A stretch of DNA of 53,742 nt from Planctomycetota bacterium (GTDB taxonomy: Bacteria > Planctomycetota > B15-G4). The notes below the pieces were generated by a model, which had not been told where the DNA came from, did not search any database, and saw nothing but the letters and a program-made list of their open reading frames with translations. The number at the start of each line of letters is the position of its first letter. The first letter of the stretch is position 1. Both the position numbers and the translations under genes were made by a program. Where the stretch lies: NCBI GenBank assembly GCA_029245865.1, contig JAQWOM010000020.1:1-53742 (forward strand). The letters are read 5' to 3'. This document shows positions 17,438 through 25,307 of this stretch, one piece after another.

Positions 17438-18553
17438 TCAGTCGCCGATGCCGAGCAACTCCACTTCGAACACGAGCGTCGCCTTCGGTGGGATCACCGG
17501 AGGAGCCCCGTTTTCGCCGTAGCCCAACTCGTGGGGAATGACCAGGAAGCGTGTGCCGCCGACCTGCATGCCACCCACGCCCTCGGTCCAGCCAGGGATG
17601 ACTCTGTTCAGTGGGAAGTCGATGGGCTCGCCTCGGTCGACCGAGGAATCAAACTTGGTGCCGTCGATGAGCCAACCCGTGTAGTGCACCGTGACCGTGT
17701 CCGTGGGTCCGGGACTCGGGCCGGTTCCTTTCACGACGTCGAGTGTCCAGAGTCCGCTCCCGGAGGTTTCTCCTTCGGAGACGTCGTTGCCCTTGTCCTT
17801 GCAGAAGGCGATGCCGGGTCCGAGGGCGTCGAGTTCTGCCGTGGCCGCAGCCGTGGCCGCAGCTGCTTCGACAGCACGCGTTGCCGTGATGGCGGCTTGA
17901 CAAGACTGGGCGTCGAGTGGGGTGACGGAGGTGATGATCACCTGTTCGACGGGCGCCGGCTGTCCTCCGACTTTGGGTTCCGCAGCCACAGGCGAGTTGC
18001 GAATGGCTTCAAGTGCTGGCAATCCATCGATCACCTTGCCGAACACGGTGTAGCCCCAACCCTGTGAAGTGGGTGCGGTGTGGTTGAGAAATTTGTTGTC
18101 GACGGTGTTGATGAAGAACTGACAGGTGGCGCTGTGGGGGTCGCTGGTGCGCGCCATGGCGATGCTGCCGTAGTCATTTTTCAAGCCGTTGTCGGCCTCG
18201 TTCTGGATGCCGGCCCGGGTGGGCTTCTTCGCGAAGTCTTTTGAGTAGCCCCCGCCCTGAATCATGAAGTCTTTGATGACGCGGTGAAAAATCGTGTCGT
18301 TGTAGAAGCCTTCGTTTGCGTAGGCCAGGAAGTTGGCGACGGTCTCGGGAGCAGACTCGCGGTCCAGTTCGATGGTCATGTCACCGAGGTTGGTGCTCAT
18401 TAGCATGTACTCGTAGCGGTTGTCCGCTGCGGGCTCCGCATCAGTCGTTGCTTTGACATCAGCCGATTCGGCTGCGCCGTCTTGCGCGACGAGTGAGAGG
18501 GGCAGGGCCAGCAGTGAGAGCAGGCCAAGGGCAAGGTGTGGGGCGGAGAGCAT
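17438..18553 (-). CDS. Dual-family prolyl isomerase: cyclophilin fused to FKBP
   Basis: An exported 371-residue protein with two unrelated peptidyl-prolyl cis-trans isomerase domains. A signal peptide covers 1-24. The cyclophilin domain (about 50-213) has the catalytic [13 protein letters not shown] (89-101) and QFFINT. An Ala-rich helical linker (about 215-245) follows. The FKBP domain (about 265-370) has [25 protein letters not shown] and the C-terminal VFEVELL. Key aromatic residues of both active sites look intact. It should be a periplasmic folding factor able to work on two kinds of proline sites. The chosen ATG at 18553 gives the signal peptide; the open frame extends 26 codons upstream without one. 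It converges with folA. Confidence 0.93.
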   Translation of the reverse strand: MLSAPHLALGLLSLLALPLSLVAQDGAAESADVKATTDAEPAADNRYEYMLMSTNLGDMTIELDRESAPETVANFLAYANEGFYNDTIFHRVIKDFMIQGGGYSKDFAKKPTRAGIQNEADNGLKNDYGSIAMARTSDPHSATCQFFINTVDNKFLNHTAPTSQGWGYTVFGKVIDGLPALEAIRNSPVAAEPKVGGQPAPVEQVIITSVTPLDAQSCQAAITATRAVEAAAATAAATAELDALGPGIAFCKDKGNDVSEGETSGSGLWTLDVVKGTGPSPGPTDTVTVHYTGWLIDGTKFDSSVDRGEPIDFPLNRVIPGWTEGVGGMQVGGTRFLVIPHELGYGENGAPPVIPPKATLVFEVELLGIGD

Positions 18554-18775
18554 GGGGTCGCTCCAGATGATGGATCGGTGAATGGCGTTGGAGAGCGCGA
18601 CACGATAGTCAATAGACGTCGAATGGATCACGCACTGATCGAGGCTTGTTCGGTACGAGCTGCCCTATTCTGGCGCCGGGTGTTCCTTACGGGCCCAGAT
18701 CGAGGTGCAGAGAAGCTGAAATCGTGGTCTGGCGGCCTGTCTTGGAGGCCACCCTCTTGCGGGGAGACCGAAAGC

Positions 18776-19498
18776 TCATCGGGCTGAAAGCAGTTCTTCC
18801 GGCACGGTCACAACAACTCCTTGCGGCAGCACGGTCCGGTTTTCGATGTGCACGAGACGGCCAAGCAAGTCGAACACGAAGATCATCTCGCCTCCGGTGG
18901 CAATGCCCTGCTGATGAAAGGGCGTTCGCGCGCTCACCTGTTCGTGAACGATCATGATGAGTGAGTCCAGAACATGGGCACCGGCGCCACGAAGCTGTCC
19001 CGCAGCCGGAGGGAGCCCCAGAAGATCTGGGTTCGCCGCGATGATCGCGCGACTGAAGCGGCTGAGGGCCTCGGCGTTCACATGTGGAAGGTTGTCGAAG
19101 TCGGTGACCGACAGGCCTCGAATGTCCCGAAGACGGGCGATGGGGTGGTGGCCGGGTCTCGAATCGAGGTCTGCCACGAACTCGCTGAGTTTGATGTCGC
19201 TGGATCCGAGTTCGGGCAAGATCAGGTCGTGCCCGTCTTGCCAGGAACTCATGAGCCCCTCTTGATCCAGCGTTGTGAGTCCACGCCGAATCGCCTGAGA
19301 GGTCGGCATGAGCCCCCCGGCCTCACCAGCAGGTGAGGCCTGTTCAGTGTCGTCGTCAGAATTGTCGTTGTCTTTGTGGTTGCTACCCGTTTTCCATGAG
19401 CAGGAACTGCCTCCTCCCAGAATGCCGACCAAGGCCAAGCAGAAAAACCCGAGGCTCAAGGTGCGGAAGAAGGGGGGCAATCGGTCGATCGAAGTCAT
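18776..19498 (-). CDS. Lipoprotein of unknown function
   Basis: A 240-residue predicted lipoprotein. The N-terminus has a basic start, a hydrophobic stretch (about 13-29) and a lipobox-like GSSC (about 32). An Asp/Asn-rich linker follows (DNDNSDDD), and then a soluble domain with an LLGLPPAAGQLRGAGAH segment and a C-terminal half ending in VVVTVPEELL. I recognise no family. It is divergent from the Tam-like methyltransferase, with 77 bp between. A TATACT box lies on this strand 36 bases before the ATG. Confidence 0.72.
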   Translation of the reverse strand: MTSIDRLPPFFRTLSLGFFCLALVGILGGGSSCSWKTGSNHKDNDNSDDDTEQASPAGEAGGLMPTSQAIRRGLTTLDQEGLMSSWQDGHDLILPELGSSDIKLSEFVADLDSRPGHHPIARLRDIRGLSVTDFDNLPHVNAEALSRFSRAIIAANPDLLGLPPAAGQLRGAGAHVLDSLIMIVHEQVSARTPFHQQGIATGGEMIFVFDLLGRLVHIENRTVLPQGVVVTVPEELLSAR

Positions 19499-19575
19499 GG
19501 CGCAACTCGCGGTGTTTCGTCTGGGTCGGCCGTCAGTATACGGTCGTGTGTGATGGTGCACAGGAGCAGCGATTT

Positions 19576-20358
19576 ATGACCACTCGCGATGTTTGGGATC
19601 CGGGCCGTTACGAACGGTTCCAATTCGAGCGCAGCCTGCCGTTCTTTGACTTGCTGGCCTTGGTGTGTCCAGTGCCTGGGCTGCGTATCGTGGACCTGGG
19701 ATGCGGGACAGGGGCGCTGACGCGACGTCTTCACGACCAGCTTCGCCCCCTGGAGACGGTCGGCGTCGATTGCTCTGCAGCCATGCTGAAGCAATGCGAG
19801 CCGCACGTGACGGACGGGCTGTCTTTTCGTGTGGGAGATCTGGGCGCGTTGGATCTGGAGGGGCGCTTCGATCTGGTGTTCTCGAACGCTGCCCTGCACT
19901 GGGTTGAGGATCACCCTGCCTTGCTGCGAAGGCTTGTGCCTTTGCTGAATCCCGGTGGCCAGTTGGCTGTGCAGGTGCCGGCCAATCACGAGCATCCTTC
20001 GCAGACGTTGGCGGCCACGGTGGCCAGTCGGCCGACTTTTGCTGAAGCGCTCGAGGGGTATGTTCGTCACGCACCAGTGCTCTCGGCCACGCGGTACGCG
20101 GAGGAACTGCACGAGCTGGGTTTTGCCGAGCAGTCCGTGGCGAGCCGAGTTTACGTGCACGAACTCCCAGACCGCGAGGCGATGGTGGAATGGGTGCGTG
20201 GTACGACGTTGACAGACTACGAACGACGTATGCCTGCAGATCTCTACGAGAAATTTCTGGAGGAATACCGCATCGAAGTGGCGCGTGTGTTCCCGGAGGC
20301 GACTCCGTTTTTCTTTCCGTTCCAGAGGACTCTATTGTGGGGGCAACTCGACGGCTGA
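19576..20358 (+). CDS. tam: Trans-aconitate methyltransferase-like protein
   Basis: A 260-residue class I methyltransferase close to Tam, which methylates trans-aconitate, a by-product that inhibits aconitase. Seen: the DVWDPGRYERF start typical of Tam (DWNPxxYxxF), the SAM loop VDLGCGTG, GVDCSAAML for the ribose, SNAALHW, and the C-terminal RTLLWGQL. I start at the ATG behind a GGAG site; the frame is open upstream but overlaps the divergent lipoprotein gene. It is followed by the DUF2062/AsmA-like gene after 46 bp. Confidence 0.85.
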   Translation: MTTRDVWDPGRYERFQFERSLPFFDLLALVCPVPGLRIVDLGCGTGALTRRLHDQLRPLETVGVDCSAAMLKQCEPHVTDGLSFRVGDLGALDLEGRFDLVFSNAALHWVEDHPALLRRLVPLLNPGGQLAVQVPANHEHPSQTLAATVASRPTFAEALEGYVRHAPVLSATRYAEELHELGFAEQSVASRVYVHELPDREAMVEWVRGTTLTDYERRMPADLYEKFLEEYRIEVARVFPEATPFFFPFQRTLLWGQLDG

Positions 20359-20404
20359 TCTTGCCGCCGGGTTCTTCCGTCATTGAATTGAAAGGACTAC
20401 CGGA

Positions 20405-22342
20405 ATGATCCGCAACGTTGTCGCTCTCTTACGAGGCAAGGCCACCCCGCTTCAGGTTTTTCTGGCGGGTCTTCTGGGAGGATTGATCGGATTCGTTCCG
20501 AGTTTTTCGACCTCAGGCGGGTTGCTCGTGGGCTACGTGCTGTTGCTGCTCGTGTTGAATGCGAATGTCGGGCTTTGCCTCCTGGTCGCCGCGGGGGCGA
20601 AGGTTCTGTCGTTGCTGGCGATGCCGTTGTCGTTTTCCCTCGGGCGCGTGCTGCTCGAGGGGCCGGCGAGTGGACTGTTCGAGACGCTGATCAATGCGCC
20701 GGTCTTCGCCTGGTTCGGTCTGGAGTACTACGCGACGTCAGGCGGCCTTGTGTTGGGAGCTGTGGTAGGCCTCGTCGCAGGGGGGCTGATGGCCAAGTCA
20801 CTGGCCGGCTTCCGCGAGAAAATGAAGCGCGTCGAACAGAAGCACGAGAAGTTCTCCACCGTGTCCAGCCGCTGGTGGTCACGTCTGTTTCTCTGGTGTT
20901 TGCTGGGAAAGGGACATGGGAAGGCGACCTATGGAGACCTCGTCGAGAAGGGGCGCGGCAAACCGTTGCGCTTCGCAGGCGTGATCGTTGCGGCGGTTTT
21001 TGCCGCCGTGCTTTTTCTTGCCCCCAACCTGATGAGCGGCCCTTATCTGGCCGGTGTCGCCAAGGGCGGGCTGGAATCCTGGAACGGCGCCACGGTCGAT
21101 ATCGACGAACTCAACCTCGATCTTGCCGGCGGGAAACTGAGCCTGTCTGGCTTGGCGCTGGCGGACCCAAATGACCTGAGCGCAGATTTGTTTCGAGCCA
21201 CGCAACTTGAAGCTGACATCGGCACGGACGATCTGTTGCGCAAGAAGCTCACCATCGATCGATTGGTGATTGTCGACGGCGCCACGGGCGCAGCACGCAG
21301 TTCTCCGGGTGTCCTGACTGCTCCAGTTCCCGAACCGGCTCCCCATGCGAAGAAAGGGAATGGCGGCCTCAAAGAGGCGGGCAAGAACCTCGACGAATAC
21401 CTTGCGAATGCGAAGGAGTGGAAAGATCGTCTGGCGCAGGTTCAAGAATGGCTCGACACCTTGTCGCCGGATGATGGAGGCGATGGAGGAGATGGGGGAG
21501 CAGTAAAAGGCGAGTCCTTGCGAGACCGTCTCGAACGAGAGGTGGCGGCCAAAGGTTACGCAGGTGTCAGTGCCGACCATCTCGTGCACGAATCCCCCTC
21601 GCTGTTGATTCGTGAGCTGGTCGCAGGCGGCGTGCGTTGTGATCAATTGGACGGCGAACCGCTCGATATTCGCATCGAGAATATTTCCACGCAGCCATCC
21701 CTGGTGTTGGAGCCCGCGCGTCTGACAGTGGTTGCGCAGGACGGAACGCTGGACGTGGACATCGGTCTCGGTGGCGCTGCGGCAAACCCTGCTGCGAACC
21801 GGTTGAAGTTTGTGCTGAAGGGGGTGCCGGCGGAATCCCTTTCGGGATCACTGGAAGTGGATGGGAAGCCGGTTCTGTCAGATGGGACCATCGATGTTTC
21901 TCTCGATGGGCATTGGGCCGGCGGTGAGGTGGGCCAGCTGGATTTGCCGCTGGACGTCACCCTCCACGGTGTCACGGTGCGGACCCCGATGGGTGGTCGA
22001 GCCTTCGAGAAGTTGACCCTGCCTTTTGGACTGCGAGGGCCGATGGACAATCCGCAGGTCAGCTTTGATGGCGACGCCTTGCATGAGGCGATCATGGCCG
22101 GAGCAGCAGCCCAGTTGGACGCCGCTGTGGATGCCAAGACCGCAGAGGCTCGGGGAGCGCTGGAGGACAAGGCGAACGAACACCTGAAGGATGCTCAGAG
22201 CCAGCTTGGCGACGGGATTGGCGATGCGCTGGGAGGGCTGTTCGGCGGCGACGACGACAAGGACGACAAGGACGAGAAGAAGAAAAAGAAGAAGAAGAAA
22301 AAATCAAAGAAGGCTGCCGATGACACCATGGAGGATGACTGA
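20405..22342 (+). CDS. DUF2062-like membrane domain fused to AsmA-like domain
   Basis: A 645-residue protein. Residues 1-165 form a small polytopic membrane domain (hydrophobic segments near 17-35, 38-75 and 112-132) that resembles the DUF2062/TIGR03546 group. A further helix (190-210) precedes a long periplasmic part with AsmA-like traits: WNGATVDIDELNLDLAGGKLSLSGLAL (226-252), LTIDRLVI, and repeated beta strands up to about 565. In several marine bacteria the TIGR03546 and TIGR03545 proteins are encoded by neighbouring genes; this looks like a fusion of that pair. The C-terminus is Ala/Glu-rich helix, then a Gly/Asp run and nine lysines in a row. It is likely an envelope lipid-handling or outer-membrane maintenance factor (inferred). 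An AAAGGA site lies before the ATG. Confidence 0.7.
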   Translation: MIRNVVALLRGKATPLQVFLAGLLGGLIGFVPSFSTSGGLLVGYVLLLLVLNANVGLCLLVAAGAKVLSLLAMPLSFSLGRVLLEGPASGLFETLINAPVFAWFGLEYYATSGGLVLGAVVGLVAGGLMAKSLAGFREKMKRVEQKHEKFSTVSSRWWSRLFLWCLLGKGHGKATYGDLVEKGRGKPLRFAGVIVAAVFAAVLFLAPNLMSGPYLAGVAKGGLESWNGATVDIDELNLDLAGGKLSLSGLALADPNDLSADLFRATQLEADIGTDDLLRKKLTIDRLVIVDGATGAARSSPGVLTAPVPEPAPHAKKGNGGLKEAGKNLDEYLANAKEWKDRLAQVQEWLDTLSPDDGGDGGDGGAVKGESLRDRLEREVAAKGYAGVSADHLVHESPSLLIRELVAGGVRCDQLDGEPLDIRIENISTQPSLVLEPARLTVVAQDGTLDVDIGLGGAAANPAANRLKFVLKGVPAESLSGSLEVDGKPVLSDGTIDVSLDGHWAGGEVGQLDLPLDVTLHGVTVRTPMGGRAFEKLTLPFGLRGPMDNPQVSFDGDALHEAIMAGAAAQLDAAVDAKTAEARGALEDKANEHLKDAQSQLGDGIGDALGGLFGGDDDKDDKDEKKKKKKKKKSKKAADDTMEDD

Positions 22343-22346
22343 AGTC

Positions 22347-23111
22347 ATGGGAGTCGGGCGTGTGAACTACTTGTTGCGAACCGTTGTGCTGGCCGCCTTC
22401 GCAGGTCTCGGCTACCTGGGGTATGAGCAAGTCGCCGGCGCTTTAGAGGATCAACGGGCAGAGGTGGCGGCACGCGACGAGAAGATCCGGCAACTGGACG
22501 CACAGCTTGTTGTTCGTGCGCAGGAGGTCGAGGGGCTCAAAGAGGATGTGGCTGAGCGTGACGCACAACTCGCGGAGCTTGCGACAGCGATGCGCTTTCT
22601 CAAGATGGATCACCGAATCGCAAGACTCTCGGTGCTCGATCAGGAAAGAGGGCCGCGCGGCCGGACGAAGACGACCGTGCGTTTCGAAGAGCTGAATTCC
22701 GAAGGCGATGTGGTCGGGGAAACAGCCGAATACACACTTCCCGGACAGGTCGCCTACATCGAATCGTTGGTCATCAAATTTGGTGATGACTATGTCGAGC
22801 AGGGTGACGCCTGGCGCGGTTCGTCCATCTGTCTCTTTCGCCGTTTGTTTGCGGAGACGCAGACTCCCGAAGAGGGCTTTCCCCTGGATCAGGTTGGTCA
22901 GCCCCCGGCGTCCTACACCGACGATCGTTTTCCAGACCTCGTGAGCAAGCTCTGGAAGCGTTTCTGGGATTACGCGAATGATCCGGCAGCAGCCGAGGCC
23001 GTTGGTGTGCGCGCCATTCACGGCGAGGCGCCCTTCATCGAACTGCGACCAGGCTCTCGCTATCTGGTCGAGTTGCGATCTTCAGGTGGCTTGAGCTTGC
23101 GCAAAGAGTAG
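22347..23111 (+). CDS. Membrane-anchored coiled-coil protein, unknown function
   Basis: A 254-residue protein with a single N-terminal membrane helix (about 8-26), a heptad-rich coiled coil (about 28-80, many Glu/Asp/Leu) and a C-terminal domain (about 90-254) with beta strands around TTVRFEELNSEGDVVGE and an ELRPGSRYLVELR end. I know no family. It starts next to the stop of the AsmA-like gene; another ATG at 22335 overlaps that gene but sits directly against the GGAGG site, so I prefer the ATG at 22347. It is probably a functional partner of the fused upstream protein. Confidence 0.75.
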   Translation: MGVGRVNYLLRTVVLAAFAGLGYLGYEQVAGALEDQRAEVAARDEKIRQLDAQLVVRAQEVEGLKEDVAERDAQLAELATAMRFLKMDHRIARLSVLDQERGPRGRTKTTVRFEELNSEGDVVGETAEYTLPGQVAYIESLVIKFGDDYVEQGDAWRGSSICLFRRLFAETQTPEEGFPLDQVGQPPASYTDDRFPDLVSKLWKRFWDYANDPAAAEAVGVRAIHGEAPFIELRPGSRYLVELRSSGGLSLRKE

Positions 23112-23236
23112 TTCGCGAGCGGTGTGTGGCAGGTGGCACGCGCTTTCTGTGCCGGGGACGTAGGCCAACTTTCGCGGTGACCAGGGCTTCGGATAACCTT
23201 TCCGTTCTTCTCGGCCCTAAATTATGAGGATTCGCC

Positions 23237-25282
23237 ATGTTCAGCAGTTCGCGCACCTTGCTCCCCACGATCGTGCTGATCGGGATGCTCTTTTCTTCCA
23301 CCGCAGCCGCGGTTCAAAGTGACTGGGCCCTTGAGTCCATGCCCATCGATCGCAGCGCTGAGCAACTGAGTGTGGCGACCCTGGGGCATCTCGACGCGGC
23401 GCGCGTCTTGCGTGATGAGATTCTCGCGGTCGAGGGACCGCGGACACCTGAGAACACGTTGCTGTTGCTGAACGAGCTGTATATGCACATCGACGCAGCT
23501 TCCAGCGAAAATGGCTTGTTCGAGGAAGTGCATCCCGATGCTGACATGCGGGCTGTTGCCGAAGAAGGCAGTCGCTCGGTGTCGGCCTTTATCACCGAAC
23601 TGAGCCTCGATCGAGCGTTGTACGAGGCTCTCGAGGGCATCGAACTCGAGGGCGAAGACGCAGCCACTCAGTTCGCGGTGAAGAAAGAGTTGCGGGATTA
23701 TCGACGGGCCGGGGTTGACCAGCCGCCCGAGGTTCAAGGACGCATTGCGGCGCTCAACAGTGAGATCGTCGAACTGGGCCAGGAGTTCTCGCGCAATATC
23801 AAGGACGACGTGCGTGTGATGAAGTTAACGGACGTGAGTCAACTTGAGGGTCTTCCTGACGACTACATCGCAGCGCATCCGGTTCAGGATGACGGTGCGA
23901 TTCACGTGAGCACGACGTATCCGGACTACATCCCTTTCATGCGCTACTCGACACAGCCCGAACTACGGCGCCAGTTGTATCTGGAATACAACAATCGCGG
24001 ATATCCACGAAACGTTGTTGTGCTCGAATCACTCATCGCGAAGCGCGATGAGAAGGCGAAGCTTCTGGGATATGAAAACTGGGCTGATTACGTCACGGAA
24101 GACAAGATGGTGGGCTCGGAGGCGAATGCAGCGGCGTTCATCGAGCAGATTGCCGGCGTCAGTCGCGAAGCTGCAGAGCGCGATTACCAGATGCTCTTGG
24201 ACACCAAGAGGCAAGACGTTCCTGATGCGACGGGTGTTGCCGATTGGGAAAAGGGTTACTACTCCGAAAAGGTGCGCGCCGAGCAGTACGACTTTGACAG
24301 CCAGGCCGCGCGGCCTTATTTCGACTATGAGCGTGTCCGCCAGGGAATCTTCGATGTGACATCACGCCTGTTCGGTGTTCGTTACGAGCAGGTCGCAGGC
24401 CTCGACCTCTGGGACGAAGACGTCACGGCATGGGATCTGTTCGATGGCGACGAACAGATCGGTCGGTTCTTTCTGGACATGCATCCGCGTGACAACAAGT
24501 ACGGCCACGCTGCGCAGTTCGGCTACAGGTCAGGTGTCGAAGGAGAGCGCCTGCCCGTGGCCACGTTGGTCTGCAATTTCCCGAATCCGAAGGACAGTGA
24601 CGACGGTGTCGCACTGATGGAATTCGGGCAGGTGTCCACCTTCTTCCACGAGTTCGGACATCTCCTGCACACCATGTTCGCCGGGCATCGCCGATGGGCC
24701 ATGAACTCGGGTATCAGCACAGAGTGGGATTTCGTGGAAGCGCCTTCGCAGATGCTGGAAGAATGGCTTTACGATGCCGAAACGCTGCAGTCTTTTGCCA
24801 TGCATTACGAGACGGGAGAACCCATTCCCGAGGCACTGATCGACAAGATTCGCGCGGCCGCTGAATTTGGCAAAGGCATGAACACCGCACATCAAGCTTT
24901 CTACGCAGCCCTCTCTTTCAATTGCTATGCGCGTGATGTCGAGGGTCTTGACACGACGGAACTGGTGCAGGAACTGCAGGCGAAATACAGCCCGTTTGCT
25001 TACGTGGATGGCTCACACTTCCAGTGCAACTTTGGCCACCTCAATGGCTACTCCGCCATCTACTACACCTACAAGTGGTCCGAGGTCATCGCCAAGGACA
25101 TGTTCAGTCGTTTCGCCGAGGACGGCGTACTGAATGAGGAGACGGCGCGGCTCTATCGAGAAAAGGTGCTTGAGCCCGGTGGAAGCAAGCCCGCGGCGGA
25201 ACTGGTCGAAGATTTCCTCGGCCGTGAATACGGTTTTGAGTCCTTCAGGCAGTGGCTCGATGGAAGCGAAGCGGACGCCTGA
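23237..25282 (+). CDS. Exported M3-family oligopeptidase
   Basis: A 681-residue zinc metallopeptidase of family M3 (thimet oligopeptidase/Dcp/PrlC). A signal peptide (1-25, ending in TAAA) indicates a periplasmic or exported enzyme, whereas PrlC is cytoplasmic. The zinc site HEFGH is at 471-475 and the third ligand is probably the Glu in EAPSQMLEEW about 25 residues later. The Tyr/His-rich substrate loop near HLNGYSAIYY is present. It would cut short peptides. A TGAGGA ribosome site precedes the ATG. It converges with the second sulfatase-like gene, 25 bp away. Confidence 0.93.
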   Translation: MFSSSRTLLPTIVLIGMLFSSTAAAVQSDWALESMPIDRSAEQLSVATLGHLDAARVLRDEILAVEGPRTPENTLLLLNELYMHIDAASSENGLFEEVHPDADMRAVAEEGSRSVSAFITELSLDRALYEALEGIELEGEDAATQFAVKKELRDYRRAGVDQPPEVQGRIAALNSEIVELGQEFSRNIKDDVRVMKLTDVSQLEGLPDDYIAAHPVQDDGAIHVSTTYPDYIPFMRYSTQPELRRQLYLEYNNRGYPRNVVVLESLIAKRDEKAKLLGYENWADYVTEDKMVGSEANAAAFIEQIAGVSREAAERDYQMLLDTKRQDVPDATGVADWEKGYYSEKVRAEQYDFDSQAARPYFDYERVRQGIFDVTSRLFGVRYEQVAGLDLWDEDVTAWDLFDGDEQIGRFFLDMHPRDNKYGHAAQFGYRSGVEGERLPVATLVCNFPNPKDSDDGVALMEFGQVSTFFHEFGHLLHTMFAGHRRWAMNSGISTEWDFVEAPSQMLEEWLYDAETLQSFAMHYETGEPIPEALIDKIRAAAEFGKGMNTAHQAFYAALSFNCYARDVEGLDTTELVQELQAKYSPFAYVDGSHFQCNFGHLNGYSAIYYTYKWSEVIAKDMFSRFAEDGVLNEETARLYREKVLEPGGSKPAAELVEDFLGREYGFESFRQWLDGSEADA

Positions 25283-25307
25283 GTCCGCGGCGTCACTCGT
25301 CCCGGAT

